From positions 1 to 8,798 of the forward strand of contig CAJYHD010000413.1 in assembly GCA_913773715.1 (NCBI GenBank): a stretch of 8,798 nt of DNA, given 5' to 3'. Below the pieces are notes generated by a model. That model did no database searches and had not been told where the DNA came from. It was given only the letters and a program-made list of their open reading frames with translations. Made by a program: the position numbers and the translations under genes. Below are positions 1 to 7,719 of this stretch, piece after piece. How positions within the stretch are numbered: the stretch's first letter is position 1; every line of letters begins with the position of its first letter. The stretch comes from an uncultured Sphingobium sp. (lineage in GTDB: Bacteria; Pseudomonadota; Alphaproteobacteria; Sphingomonadales; Sphingomonadaceae).

Positions 1-119
1 CTCCCCTTACGGAGACAACCCGCCAGGAAGCGGAAGCCAAGGGCTGGACGCTGTTCGAGTTACCAGAAGCTGTCACCGCGGGTGTACCCGACGCGATGCG
101 CTCGATGTTCGGGGAATGA
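1..119 (+). CDS. C-terminal end of an unidentified upstream protein (partial)
   Basis: An open frame enters from the left edge (codons start at base 3) and ends at TGA 117-119, giving 38 visible residues that finish with AMRSMFGE. It is rich in Ala, Glu and Thr and contains a short segment GWTLFELPEAV, which looks like a buried strand followed by a helix. No family is recognisable from so short a tail. It reads on the same strand as the helicase gene and stops 4 bp before that gene's preferred ATG. The last bases of this gene (GGGGA at 111-115) would act as the helicase ribosome binding site, so it is probably the preceding member of the same operon. That the frame is coding is inferred from its position, its codon style and the tight junction. 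Confidence 0.6.
   Translation, partial: PLTETTRQEAEAKGWTLFELPEAVTAGVPDAMRSMFGE
111..115 (+). promoter_or_regulatory. Ribosome binding site for the helicase gene
   Basis: GGGGA lies 8 nt before ATG 124 and inside the last codons of the upstream gene. The spacing is good for ATG 124, long (14 nt) for ATG 130, and the site lies downstream of the GTG at 82, so it favours ATG 124. Confidence 0.5.
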
Positions 120-123
120 GCTG

Positions 124-2889
124 ATGACGATGAATTTTGCTCCTGGAGACCTGGTGCGAGCACGCGGACGTGAGTGGGTTGCGTTACCGTCGCCCCGGGA
201 CGGGATACTCGCGCTCCGCCCCCTCTCAGGCGGCGGGAACGATACCGTCGTCCTCGATCCAGCGTTCGAACTCTTGCCGGTCGAGCCCGCCCGTTTCGAT
301 CTCCCGGTCGATGCGGCGGCGACGGTTCAAACCAAAGCGGCATTGCTGGCTGATGCGATGCGCCTAACGCTTCGCCGTGGCGCAGGCCCCTTCAGGTCTG
401 CTGCCCAGCTCGCCTTTGAACCACGAACCTACCAGCTTGTTCCTCTACTGATGGCGCTTCGTATGGCGGCGCCGCGCCTTCTGATCGCGGATGACGTCGG
501 CATCGGAAAGACGATCGAAGCCGGCCTCATCTTGCGCGAGCTGATGGACCGGGGCGAAGTAGATGCATTTTCGGTGCTTTGCCCACCGCATCTCGTCGAA
601 CAATGGCTCGGAGAACTGAAGGCCCGCTTCGGGATTGACGCTGTTCCGGTCACTTCCAGCACCGCGAGCCGGTTGGAACGCGGTCTGCCACTCGCCCAGA
701 CTCTGTTTGAGGCCTATCCCTTCACGGTCGTCAGCCTCGACTACATCAAGGCTGAGAAACGCCGCGAGGGTTTCGCGCGCGCCTGCCCGGACTTCGTCAT
801 CGTCGATGAGGCCCATGCCTGCGTGGGAACACATAAGGGCAAGCAGCAGCGCTTCGATCTTCTGCAAGGCCTGGCTCGGAATCCGGATCGCCGGATGATC
901 TTTCTGACCGCTACGCCGCATTCCGGTGATGAGGAGGCTTTCGCGCGCCTCCTCTCGCTGATCGATCCGTCATTCGCCTCGATGGACTTCGAGGACACGC
1001 GGTATCGTGAACGTCTGGCCCGGCATTTCGTGCAACGGCGCAGAATCGATCTCGTCACCGGAGATTGGAACGAGGAGCGCGCCTTCCCGAAACATGAAAC
1101 CACCGAATTTGCCTATCATTTGTCCGACGCCCATCGAGATTTCCAGGAAGCCGTTCTCGACTACTGCTTCGGTATTGTCTCCCAGGCGGGATCAGGGCAG
1201 CGGGAACAACGTCTCGCCTTCTGGGGCACGCTGGCATTGATGCGCTGCGTCGGCTCTTCGCCGGCCGCCGCTCTGAGCGCATTGCGGAACCGCCTGTCGA
1301 GCGAGAGCGAACGCCTCGAGCCCCAAATTTACGATGACGATGGAGACGAAGAGGACGCTGTCGATCTCGAGCCCGGCACGGCATTCGATGTCGATCCGGC
1401 GCTCCTCGCACTGGTGAAGCGCACCGAGGAATTGGTCGGCAAGCCCGATCCGAAGCTGGCCGCTTTGATCGAGACGCTGACACCGATCATCAAAAAGGGT
1501 GCAAATCCCGTCGTCTTCTGCCGCTATCTGGCAACGGCCGAGCATGTTCGCGATGGTCTGCGCAAAGCCTTCCCGAAGCTGACCATCGAATCTGTGACGG
1601 GCGTTCTTACGCCGGATGAACGCCGCGATCGTGTCGCCGACATGGCCCCGTCGGACGAGGAAAAGCCGACCCAGCGTCTTCTCGTCGCCACCGATTGTCT
1701 CTCGGAAGGGATCAACCTGCAACAGCTCTTCGACACTGTCGTCCACTACGACCTGTCGTGGAATCCGACCCGGCACCAGCAGCGCGAAGGGCGTGTCGAT
1801 CGTTTCGGCCAGCCGGCAGACCTTGTCCGGTCAATCATGATGTTCTCGCCGGACAGCGCCATCGACGGTGCCGTGCTTGAGGTCATCCTTCGGAAGGCCG
1901 AGGAAATCCGTAAGGCAACGGGCGTGACCGTTCCACTCCCGGAGGAGCGCGGACCTGTGACGGACGCACTGATGGCATCGATGATGCTGCGTCGTCGCGG
2001 AAGGCCCCAGCTCATGCTCGATCTTCGCTTCGAGGACAGCGTGAAAGCCGTGGAAGCGCGGTGGCGTGACGCTTCTGAAAACGAGCGGAAATCTCGGGCG
2101 CGTTTCGCACAGAATGCCATGAAACCGCAGGAAGTCGCGCCGGAATGGGAAAAGGTCCGTGCGCTGCTCGGCTCCCCTTCTGATGCGCGCGTTTTCGTCG
2201 AACTAGCGATGGCGCGTTTCGGCATACCGCTAGAACCCAGGAAAGCCACGCTTCTGGCCCATGTCGACGCCCTCGATGCCGGGCTGCGCGAGCGTTTGGC
2301 CGAACACGATTTGACAGGATCGGTACGCCTGGCGACGATGGAGCCGGCGCCATCAGGCACAGCGTTGCTCACCAGAACACATCCGCTGACAGCGACGCTT
2401 GCGGAGGCGCTGGTGGAGGCATCGCTCGATCCTGAGTCCTTGTCCGGGCTGGGCATCGGTCGTGTGGGCGCCTGGCCGACCGCCGCCGTCCAGCAAGTGA
2501 CCCGCCTGGCGCTCCTGCGTATCCGTTTCAAGCTGACCGTTCATGCCCGCAAGGAGCGGCTGCTGCTGGCGGAGGAAGCGGCTCTGGTGGCGGTTCAGGG
2601 GGCGCAGATCGTGGCGGTCGGCGAAGAGGCACGCGAGCTGCTCAATACCCCCGCGACGGCCGATCTCGCGCCTGTCGCGCGGGACAGATTCATCGCCAAA
2701 GCCAAGGAAGAGCTGCCCAGCCTGCTCGAAGGATCGATCGCCGAATTCGTTCGGTCGCGTGCTGAAGAGCTTATGCAGGATCACGCGCGCGTCCGCATCG
2801 CCTCTGGGTCTGCGTCCCGCGTCACCGTGGAGGCCGTGCTGCCTCCTGACGTCATTGGTCTTTTCACACTGATGCCGGGGGAGGCCTGA
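124..2889 (+). CDS. SNF2/RapA-type DEAH helicase-like ATPase (DISARM DrmD-like)
   Basis: This 921-residue protein is an SF2 ATPase of the SNF2/RapA (HepA) group, expected to translocate on or remodel duplex DNA in the cytoplasm using ATP. Visible motifs, numbered from ATG 124, are: YQ at 103-104; Walker A DVGIGKT at 124-130; PPHLVEQW at 154-161; DEAH at 228-231; LTATPHSG at 261-268; motif IV-like PVVFCRY from 462; ATDCLSEGINL around 522-532; and QREGRVDRFGQ at 553-563 with the arginine fingers. The two RecA-like lobes span about 100-380 and 450-620 and are joined by a linker with an acidic run (DDDGDEED, 404-411). The last 300 residues are charged and helical-looking, with no family I recognise. 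All key catalytic residues are intact. A GTG at 82 would add 14 residues, but it overlaps the upstream gene, and the MTMNFAPGDLVRARG start fits the family better. The family assignment is firm. The DrmD-like role is inferred from size and the adjacent large methylase; a stand-alone remodelling ATPase is the alternative. Confidence 0.93.
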   Translation: MTMNFAPGDLVRARGREWVALPSPRDGILALRPLSGGGNDTVVLDPAFELLPVEPARFDLPVDAAATVQTKAALLADAMRLTLRRGAGPFRSAAQLAFEPRTYQLVPLLMALRMAAPRLLIADDVGIGKTIEAGLILRELMDRGEVDAFSVLCPPHLVEQWLGELKARFGIDAVPVTSSTASRLERGLPLAQTLFEAYPFTVVSLDYIKAEKRREGFARACPDFVIVDEAHACVGTHKGKQQRFDLLQGLARNPDRRMIFLTATPHSGDEEAFARLLSLIDPSFASMDFEDTRYRERLARHFVQRRRIDLVTGDWNEERAFPKHETTEFAYHLSDAHRDFQEAVLDYCFGIVSQAGSGQREQRLAFWGTLALMRCVGSSPAAALSALRNRLSSESERLEPQIYDDDGDEEDAVDLEPGTAFDVDPALLALVKRTEELVGKPDPKLAALIETLTPIIKKGANPVVFCRYLATAEHVRDGLRKAFPKLTIESVTGVLTPDERRDRVADMAPSDEEKPTQRLLVATDCLSEGINLQQLFDTVVHYDLSWNPTRHQQREGRVDRFGQPADLVRSIMMFSPDSAIDGAVLEVILRKAEEIRKATGVTVPLPEERGPVTDALMASMMLRRRGRPQLMLDLRFEDSVKAVEARWRDASENERKSRARFAQNAMKPQEVAPEWEKVRALLGSPSDARVFVELAMARFGIPLEPRKATLLAHVDALDAGLRERLAEHDLTGSVRLATMEPAPSGTALLTRTHPLTATLAEALVEASLDPESLSGLGIGRVGAWPTAAVQQVTRLALLRIRFKLTVHARKERLLLAEEAALVAVQGAQIVAVGEEARELLNTPATADLAPVARDRFIAKAKEELPSLLEGSIAEFVRSRAEELMQDHARVRIASGSASRVTVEAVLPPDVIGLFTLMPGEA
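2877..2884 (+). promoter_or_regulatory. Strong ribosome binding site for the methylase gene
   Basis: GGGGGAGG sits in the final codons of the helicase gene, 8 nt before ATG 2893. The helicase stop (2887-2889) lies between it and the start, so the methylase is probably translated by coupling to the helicase. Confidence 0.7.
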
Positions 2890-2892
2890 GCC

Positions 2893-5800
2893 ATGGCGCG
2901 CAAACCCGTCACCGATATGTCGGCATGGCCTTCCCTCACGCTGGAAGGCAACCTCATCGCCCCGGCCATGGTTGCCAGCATCGACCGCCGGCAAGCCTCC
3001 GATCAGGCGGAAGAGGATTATCGCATCCGCAAGGGGCTGACGATCCGCGAGGAGATTTCAACCTCCTTCCGCGTTGGCCAGTCCCATTTCGACGCCTTCA
3101 CGAAGCTTCAAAATCCCTCGGTCGAGGCGACCCGTCGCTTTGTCCGCGCCTTCCTCACGGAGACCTTCGGCTTCGATGATCTCGCTCCGGCCGATGGCAC
3201 GCTCTCTTTCCTCGCCGGCAGCCGTGTCCCGATTGTCGTCGTGCCGCCATCCGAGGAAAAGCTCGACCGCCGCAGCCCGACACTTTCGACCGACCGTTCG
3301 CGCTCTCCAGCCTTCGCGCTTCAGGATTATCTCAACGATCATGACGACGCGCTTTGGGGACTGGTGACGAACGGGACCGTCCTGCGTCTCATGCGGGACA
3401 ATGCTTCGCTGACGCGGCCGGCCTATGTCGAAGCCGATCTTGCCCAGATTTTCACCAACGAGGATGCCGCCTCCTTCGCGGTTCTCTGGTCCCTGATCCA
3501 CCGTACACGGTTCGGTGTCGCCGGCACCCCGGCCACGGATTGCGCGCTGGAGCGTTGGCGTGAGGCTGGCTCCCGAGAAGGCGAGGCCGCGCGTAACCGG
3601 CTGGCTGCGCAGGTGGAAATCGCGCTCCGGGTGCTCGGCTCGGGTTTTCTCGAAGCCAATCCCGATCTCGCCACGCGTCTGAAGTCGGGCGAGATCGACC
3701 TGACCGAATGGTTCAACGAGCTTCTGCGCCTTGTCTATCGCCTGATCTTCTTGATGGTGGCCGAGGACCGGAACCTGCTCCATCCCGAAACGGCAGCAAA
3801 GGACGCCCGCAGGCTCTACCGCGACGGCTACAGCCTCGCGGCGCTGCGCGCCTCCTGCGTCCGCGCGGCCACCTGGGACAAGCATCACGATCGCTACGAG
3901 GGCATCAAAATCGTCTTCCGAGCGCTGGCACACGGACAGAACGCACTCGGCCTGCCGGCGCTCGGCGGCCTTTTCAGCGACGACAAGCTGCCGCATCTCG
4001 AAACGGCGCGCCTGCGCAATCGCGCTTTCATGGAGGCGCTTTACCGCCTCTCCTGGCTTTCCGACAAAGCCGGCATGACGCCGGTAAACTGGCGCGCGAT
4101 GGAGACCGAGGAGCTTGGCTCGGTCTATGAATCTCTGCTCGAGCTCCAGCCGCAGCTTGGCGAGGACGGCAAGACCCTGCATTTCGCCTCGGAGGCGGCG
4201 GAGCAGAAGGGCAATCAGCGCAAAATCACCGGCTCCTATTATACGCCCGACAGCTTGGTGCAGCTTCTGCTCGACACCACGCTCGATCCAGTGCTTGATG
4301 AACGGGAGGCTCAGGCCGCCGATCCCGCCGCAGCACTGCTGGAACTCACCGTCATCGATCCCGCCTGCGGATCAGGCCATTTCCTGCTCGCGGCGGCCCG
4401 GCGCATCGCCACCCGTGTTGCTCGACATCGCACGGGCGGCGTCCCGTCCGCTGCGGATTTTCGTCATGCGCTACGCGACGTCGCCTGCCGCTGCCTCTAT
4501 GGCGTGGATCGCAATCCGATGGCGGTCGAGCTGACCAAAGTCGCGCTGTGGATTGAAGCGCTGGAACCGGGTAGGCCGCTCGCCTTCTTCGACGCGCAAA
4601 TCCGATGTGGCGACAGCCTGATCGGCGTGTTCGACCGTTCCATGCTGCGCGAAGGGTTGCCGGACGAAGCCTACAAGCCGCTCACCGGCGACGACAAGGA
4701 GCTCTCCCGCCGCTACGCCCGCCTTAACAAGGAGCAACGCGAGCGAGCCAAGGGACACCCACAACTGTTCAAGAACTGGTCGCCGCCTGAAATCCTTGCC
4801 GAGCGGGATCACAAGCTGAAGGCGATGGCCCAGGATGACCTAGCAAGCGTCGAGGCCAAAGCAAGCGACTTCCAAGCTATACGCTCGTCGGCCGCGTGGC
4901 AGAACCTGAAGACGGCCAGCGATCTTTATGTCTCAGCCAATTTTTACATGGCGGCGTTCTTCACCGCGAAAGCAGGCGATACAGCGGGCACCGATGCCAT
5001 GCCGCTCACCGAGCATGTGTGGCAGGCGGCAGGTGGCCAGACGCCGGCCGAACATTTAAACCGAGGCGCCGCGCTGACCTCCGAGAAAGTCAGCGCCTTC
5101 CATTGGTTTATCGAGTTTCCGGAAATCATGGAGCGCGATGGCGGTTTCGATGCCGTCATCGGCAATCCGCCATGGGAGCGCATCAAGCTTCAGGAGCAAG
5201 AGTTTTTCGCCGTGCGCTCTCCGATGATCGCCGCCGCACCCAACAAGGCGGAGCGGCAGAAGTTGATCGACGCACTGGAAGCGGCCGATCCAGAGAACGC
5301 AGACGGTCGCTTGTGGCGGGAATTCGTCTTCGCCAAGCGAACGGCAGAAGCAGCGAGTGAATTTGCTCGTTCGTCAGGCCGCTATCCGCTTACCGGGCGC
5401 GGGGACGTCAACACCTATGCGCTGTTCGCTGAACTGTTTTCGCGGCTTGCAAAACGCACCGGTCGCGCAGGCGTCATCGTGCCGACAGGGATAGCAACCG
5501 ATTCCTCTACATCTGAATTCTTCAGCCGCCTTGTCCAAAGTCGCAAGCTGCAATCGCTGTATAGTTTTTATGAAGTTAGGGGATGGTTCAAGGCGACGGA
5601 CGACAGAAAATCATTTTGCATTATTTGCATAGGGGGTCGGGCCGAAGCGGCTAATTTTTGCTTCGACATAAAAGATATCAGTGAAATATACCACCCAGAA
5701 CGTAATTTCCATCTAACAGAAGAAGAAATATCTTGCATTAATCCCAATACGAAGACGGCGCCGGTCTTTCGTACTCGGGCCGATGCGGAGTTGTCGGCGA

Positions 5801-7719
5801 AGCTCTATGCCCGCGCGCCCGTGCTGATCCAGGAACGGCCGCAGGAGGAAGGCGGAGACATCAATCCGTGGGGCATCACGTTCCAGACGATGTTTCATAT
5901 GTCAGGCGACTCCGGCTTTTTCCGCACACCGGCGCAGATGGATGCTGATGGCTGGCAGCTTGATGGTATGGACTGGGTTCGAGAGACGGCCACTAGCGTC
6001 GAACGCCGTGTGCCGCTCTACGAAGCCAAGATGATCCACCATTTCGATCATCGTTGGGCGACTTACGGCACCAGTACGAGCGACGATGAGGAAGGCGCCC
6101 GCGACTGCACCCTTGCTGAAAAGCAGAATCCGAATTTTGAGCCGTCACCGCGTTACTGGGTGCCCAAGGACGAGGTTATTTTGCGCGCTGCTCGCGTGCC
6201 ATCAGCATTAAAGAGCGCCGTCAGGCAAGGACGTGGCGAAGCCGGCAAGGGTCGGCGCAACGCCGGCACCGATGCGCTGGAAAACGGTCGAGCCACCGCA
6301 CTCAAAGCGTTCGTCACCTGGCTGACTGGAGCTTATCCTGACATAGAAGGACGACCGGCTCGAGAAGCCGACATCTTCCGTCTGCTCGGCCGTGGACAGG
6401 ACTGGCGGGGCGCGTTGAAGGCGTCGCCCGAACGCTTCTCGCTCGACCCCAAAACACTTGCCGCTGGTGTCGACATGCAGCGTGAAACACCGCTGACGGC
6501 AGATGATCTCGCTCTCATCGCCGATGGACCGAAGGATGCGCTCGCGCTTGCCGAGATGTTGATCGCGGTCAAGCAGCCGCGTTGGCTCATGGGGTGGCGC
6601 GATATAGCACTCCGAAGTGTCGAACGGACCGTGATCGCAGATGTATTCCCGAAAGTTGGCGTTGGGCACACCATGCCCATCTTCTACTTGAATGGGAAAG
6701 CTGAGCTTGCCGCGGCACATTTGGCAATGTGGCTGTCCCTGACATTCGATTTCATAGCTCGACTTTCCATCGGCGGGACGCACCTGACTTATAGCTATTT
6801 GAAACAGTTTGCAGCGTTACCTCCCTCCACCTTCTCTAAGGACGACCTCAATTTTATCCGCCCTCGCGTGCTGGAGTTGACTTACACCAGCCATGCTATG
6901 AAGGCTTGGGCAGAGGATCTGGGATACTCCGGTAATCCTTTCGCATGGGACGACGACCGCCGCGCCCAATTGCGCGCCGAACTGGATGTCTTCTTTGCCC
7001 GGAAATACGGCCTGACCGATGAAGAACTGCGCTATGTGCTCGACCCCGCCAAGGTGAAAGGCGTGGACTACCCCTCGGAAACCTTCCGCGTCCTGAAAGA
7101 AAAGGAAACCCGCGTTTACGGAGAATACCGCACCGAGCGTCTGGTGCTCGATGCTTGGAAACAGACGGAAGCCAGTGCGACATCTGCCTCGCTTCCAGCG
7201 TCCGTCGTGCTGCCGTCTCTCACCGATCTTCCAGATGGCGCGTGGGCTTGGTCGGCCACGATCCAACCGCGCGACCGGCTCCGCTACGCGGCACAATATG
7301 CGCTTTGGCAAATGGACCCGGCGACCGACGGCTCACACATCCGGTTCGTCATCGCCAGCCTCGCGGAGCCTGCGCTGCTTACGCCCTTGCTCTCAGCCGA
7401 CGATCAGAAGCAATGGATCAGGCTTCTCGGTTCGGCCGCGCAGCCAGCACAGGCAACGATCAGGCTGAATCCGGCAATTAACGCTGCCTGGCGATCGATG
7501 TTCGAGACGCTGATTACATCAGGCCAGTTGGCAGAAAGCACCGACGGAGCGTGGGCGCAGGGACAGCATTTCAGCACGACAGGATTACAGGCAGACTCTA
7601 ATGACGCCCAGCGAGCCGCCTTCGCAATGCAGGCGGTGCGTGGCATGGAAATCGGCAAGCTCACCGCCGCCATCGCGCAAGAAGACAATGTGATCTGGGT
7701 GAGGTTCGGCCATGGCTAA
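2893..7719 (+). CDS. Large Eco57I-like N6-adenine DNA methyltransferase (DISARM DrmMI / type IIG-like)
   Basis: This 1608-residue protein should transfer a methyl group from S-adenosylmethionine to N6 of adenine in a specific DNA sequence. The motif order is that of gamma-class methylases: motif X-like GSYYTP at 447-452; motif I DPACGSG at 489-495 (SAM binding); YGVDRNP at 536-542; GDSL at 573-576; and catalytic motif IV NPPW at 758-761. The 445 residues before motif X resemble the N-terminal region of type IIG and DISARM-type methylases, including [17 protein letters not shown] from 154 and [12 protein letters not shown] from about 407. After motif IV come the segments [16 protein letters not shown] at 1088-1091, [20 protein letters not shown] (1234-1253), NPFAWD at 1348-1353 and YGEYRT at 1409-1414, as in large restriction-associated methylases; target recognition probably lies here. 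No PD-(D/E)xK nuclease motif is visible. About 185 residues follow the usual family end. The gene starts 3 bp after the helicase and overlaps the next by 8 bp. The methylase call is secure. BREX PglX and type IIG enzymes are relatives, so the exact system is less sure. Confidence 0.93.
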   Translation: MARKPVTDMSAWPSLTLEGNLIAPAMVASIDRRQASDQAEEDYRIRKGLTIREEISTSFRVGQSHFDAFTKLQNPSVEATRRFVRAFLTETFGFDDLAPADGTLSFLAGSRVPIVVVPPSEEKLDRRSPTLSTDRSRSPAFALQDYLNDHDDALWGLVTNGTVLRLMRDNASLTRPAYVEADLAQIFTNEDAASFAVLWSLIHRTRFGVAGTPATDCALERWREAGSREGEAARNRLAAQVEIALRVLGSGFLEANPDLATRLKSGEIDLTEWFNELLRLVYRLIFLMVAEDRNLLHPETAAKDARRLYRDGYSLAALRASCVRAATWDKHHDRYEGIKIVFRALAHGQNALGLPALGGLFSDDKLPHLETARLRNRAFMEALYRLSWLSDKAGMTPVNWRAMETEELGSVYESLLELQPQLGEDGKTLHFASEAAEQKGNQRKITGSYYTPDSLVQLLLDTTLDPVLDEREAQAADPAAALLELTVIDPACGSGHFLLAAARRIATRVARHRTGGVPSAADFRHALRDVACRCLYGVDRNPMAVELTKVALWIEALEPGRPLAFFDAQIRCGDSLIGVFDRSMLREGLPDEAYKPLTGDDKELSRRYARLNKEQRERAKGHPQLFKNWSPPEILAERDHKLKAMAQDDLASVEAKASDFQAIRSSAAWQNLKTASDLYVSANFYMAAFFTAKAGDTAGTDAMPLTEHVWQAAGGQTPAEHLNRGAALTSEKVSAFHWFIEFPEIMERDGGFDAVIGNPPWERIKLQEQEFFAVRSPMIAAAPNKAERQKLIDALEAADPENADGRLWREFVFAKRTAEAASEFARSSGRYPLTGRGDVNTYALFAELFSRLAKRTGRAGVIVPTGIATDSSTSEFFSRLVQSRKLQSLYSFYEVRGWFKATDDRKSFCIICIGGRAEAANFCFDIKDISEIYHPERNFHLTEEEISCINPNTKTAPVFRTRADAELSAKLYARAPVLIQERPQEEGGDINPWGITFQTMFHMSGDSGFFRTPAQMDADGWQLDGMDWVRETATSVERRVPLYEAKMIHHFDHRWATYGTSTSDDEEGARDCTLAEKQNPNFEPSPRYWVPKDEVILRAARVPSALKSAVRQGRGEAGKGRRNAGTDALENGRATALKAFVTWLTGAYPDIEGRPAREADIFRLLGRGQDWRGALKASPERFSLDPKTLAAGVDMQRETPLTADDLALIADGPKDALALAEMLIAVKQPRWLMGWRDIALRSVERTVIADVFPKVGVGHTMPIFYLNGKAELAAAHLAMWLSLTFDFIARLSIGGTHLTYSYLKQFAALPPSTFSKDDLNFIRPRVLELTYTSHAMKAWAEDLGYSGNPFAWDDDRRAQLRAELDVFFARKYGLTDEELRYVLDPAKVKGVDYPSETFRVLKEKETRVYGEYRTERLVLDAWKQTEASATSASLPASVVLPSLTDLPDGAWAWSATIQPRDRLRYAAQYALWQMDPATDGSHIRFVIASLAEPALLTPLLSADDQKQWIRLLGSAAQPAQATIRLNPAINAAWRSMFETLITSGQLAESTDGAWAQGQHFSTTGLQADSNDAQRAAFAMQAVRGMEIGKLTAAIAQEDNVIWVRFGHG
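5551..5760 (+). other. Low-GC patch inside the methylase gene
   Basis: By hand count 86 of 210 bases are G or C (41%), against 39 of 60 (65%) at 4441-4500 in the same gene. The stretch uses ATA isoleucine codons several times, which are otherwise rare here, and encodes residues of about 887-956, from LYSFYEVRG to the INPNTKT segment. The frame stays open and the protein motifs look intact, so it is not a break. It may be a recombined segment or an old acquisition that has not been ameliorated. Confidence 0.6.
7697..7704 (+). promoter_or_regulatory. Ribosome binding site for the ATPase gene
   Basis: GGGTGAGG lies within the methylase coding sequence, 7 nt before ATG 7712, and selects this start over the next in-frame ATG at 7745. 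The resulting 8-bp overlap with the methylase stop points to translational coupling. Confidence 0.65.

Noticed and set aside
82..123. GTG start 14 codons upstream of the helicase ATG, giving an N-terminus with a CxxC pair (RCARC)
   Set aside because: It overlaps the end of the upstream gene, has no good ribosome binding site, and the two cysteines are too few for a zinc site. The downstream ATG has well-spaced GGGGA and a family-like beginning.
1746..2994. Overlapping minus-strand frames of 261, 213 and 113 codons
   Set aside because: Low-complexity Arg/Ser/Ala-rich translations opposite the helicase gene; codon-bias shadows.
3058..4182. 374-codon open frame on the minus strand
   Set aside because: It lies entirely opposite the methylase coding sequence, whose protein motifs are clear. 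Long antisense frames are expected in GC-rich DNA with biased third positions, and its translation shows no recognisable domain.
5641..5659. Terminator-like hairpin: GCCG-AAG-CGGC followed by TAATTTTT
   Set aside because: The stem is only 4 bp (5 with a G-T pair), and it lies in the middle of the intact methylase frame in an AT-rich patch. It is more likely a chance result of composition.
124..7719. Assignment as a complete class 1 DISARM or BREX locus
   Set aside because: Only the helicase and methylase resemble DISARM parts; DrmA, DrmB and DrmC, or PglZ and BrxC for BREX, are not visible, and the next gene is an SMC-like ATPase.
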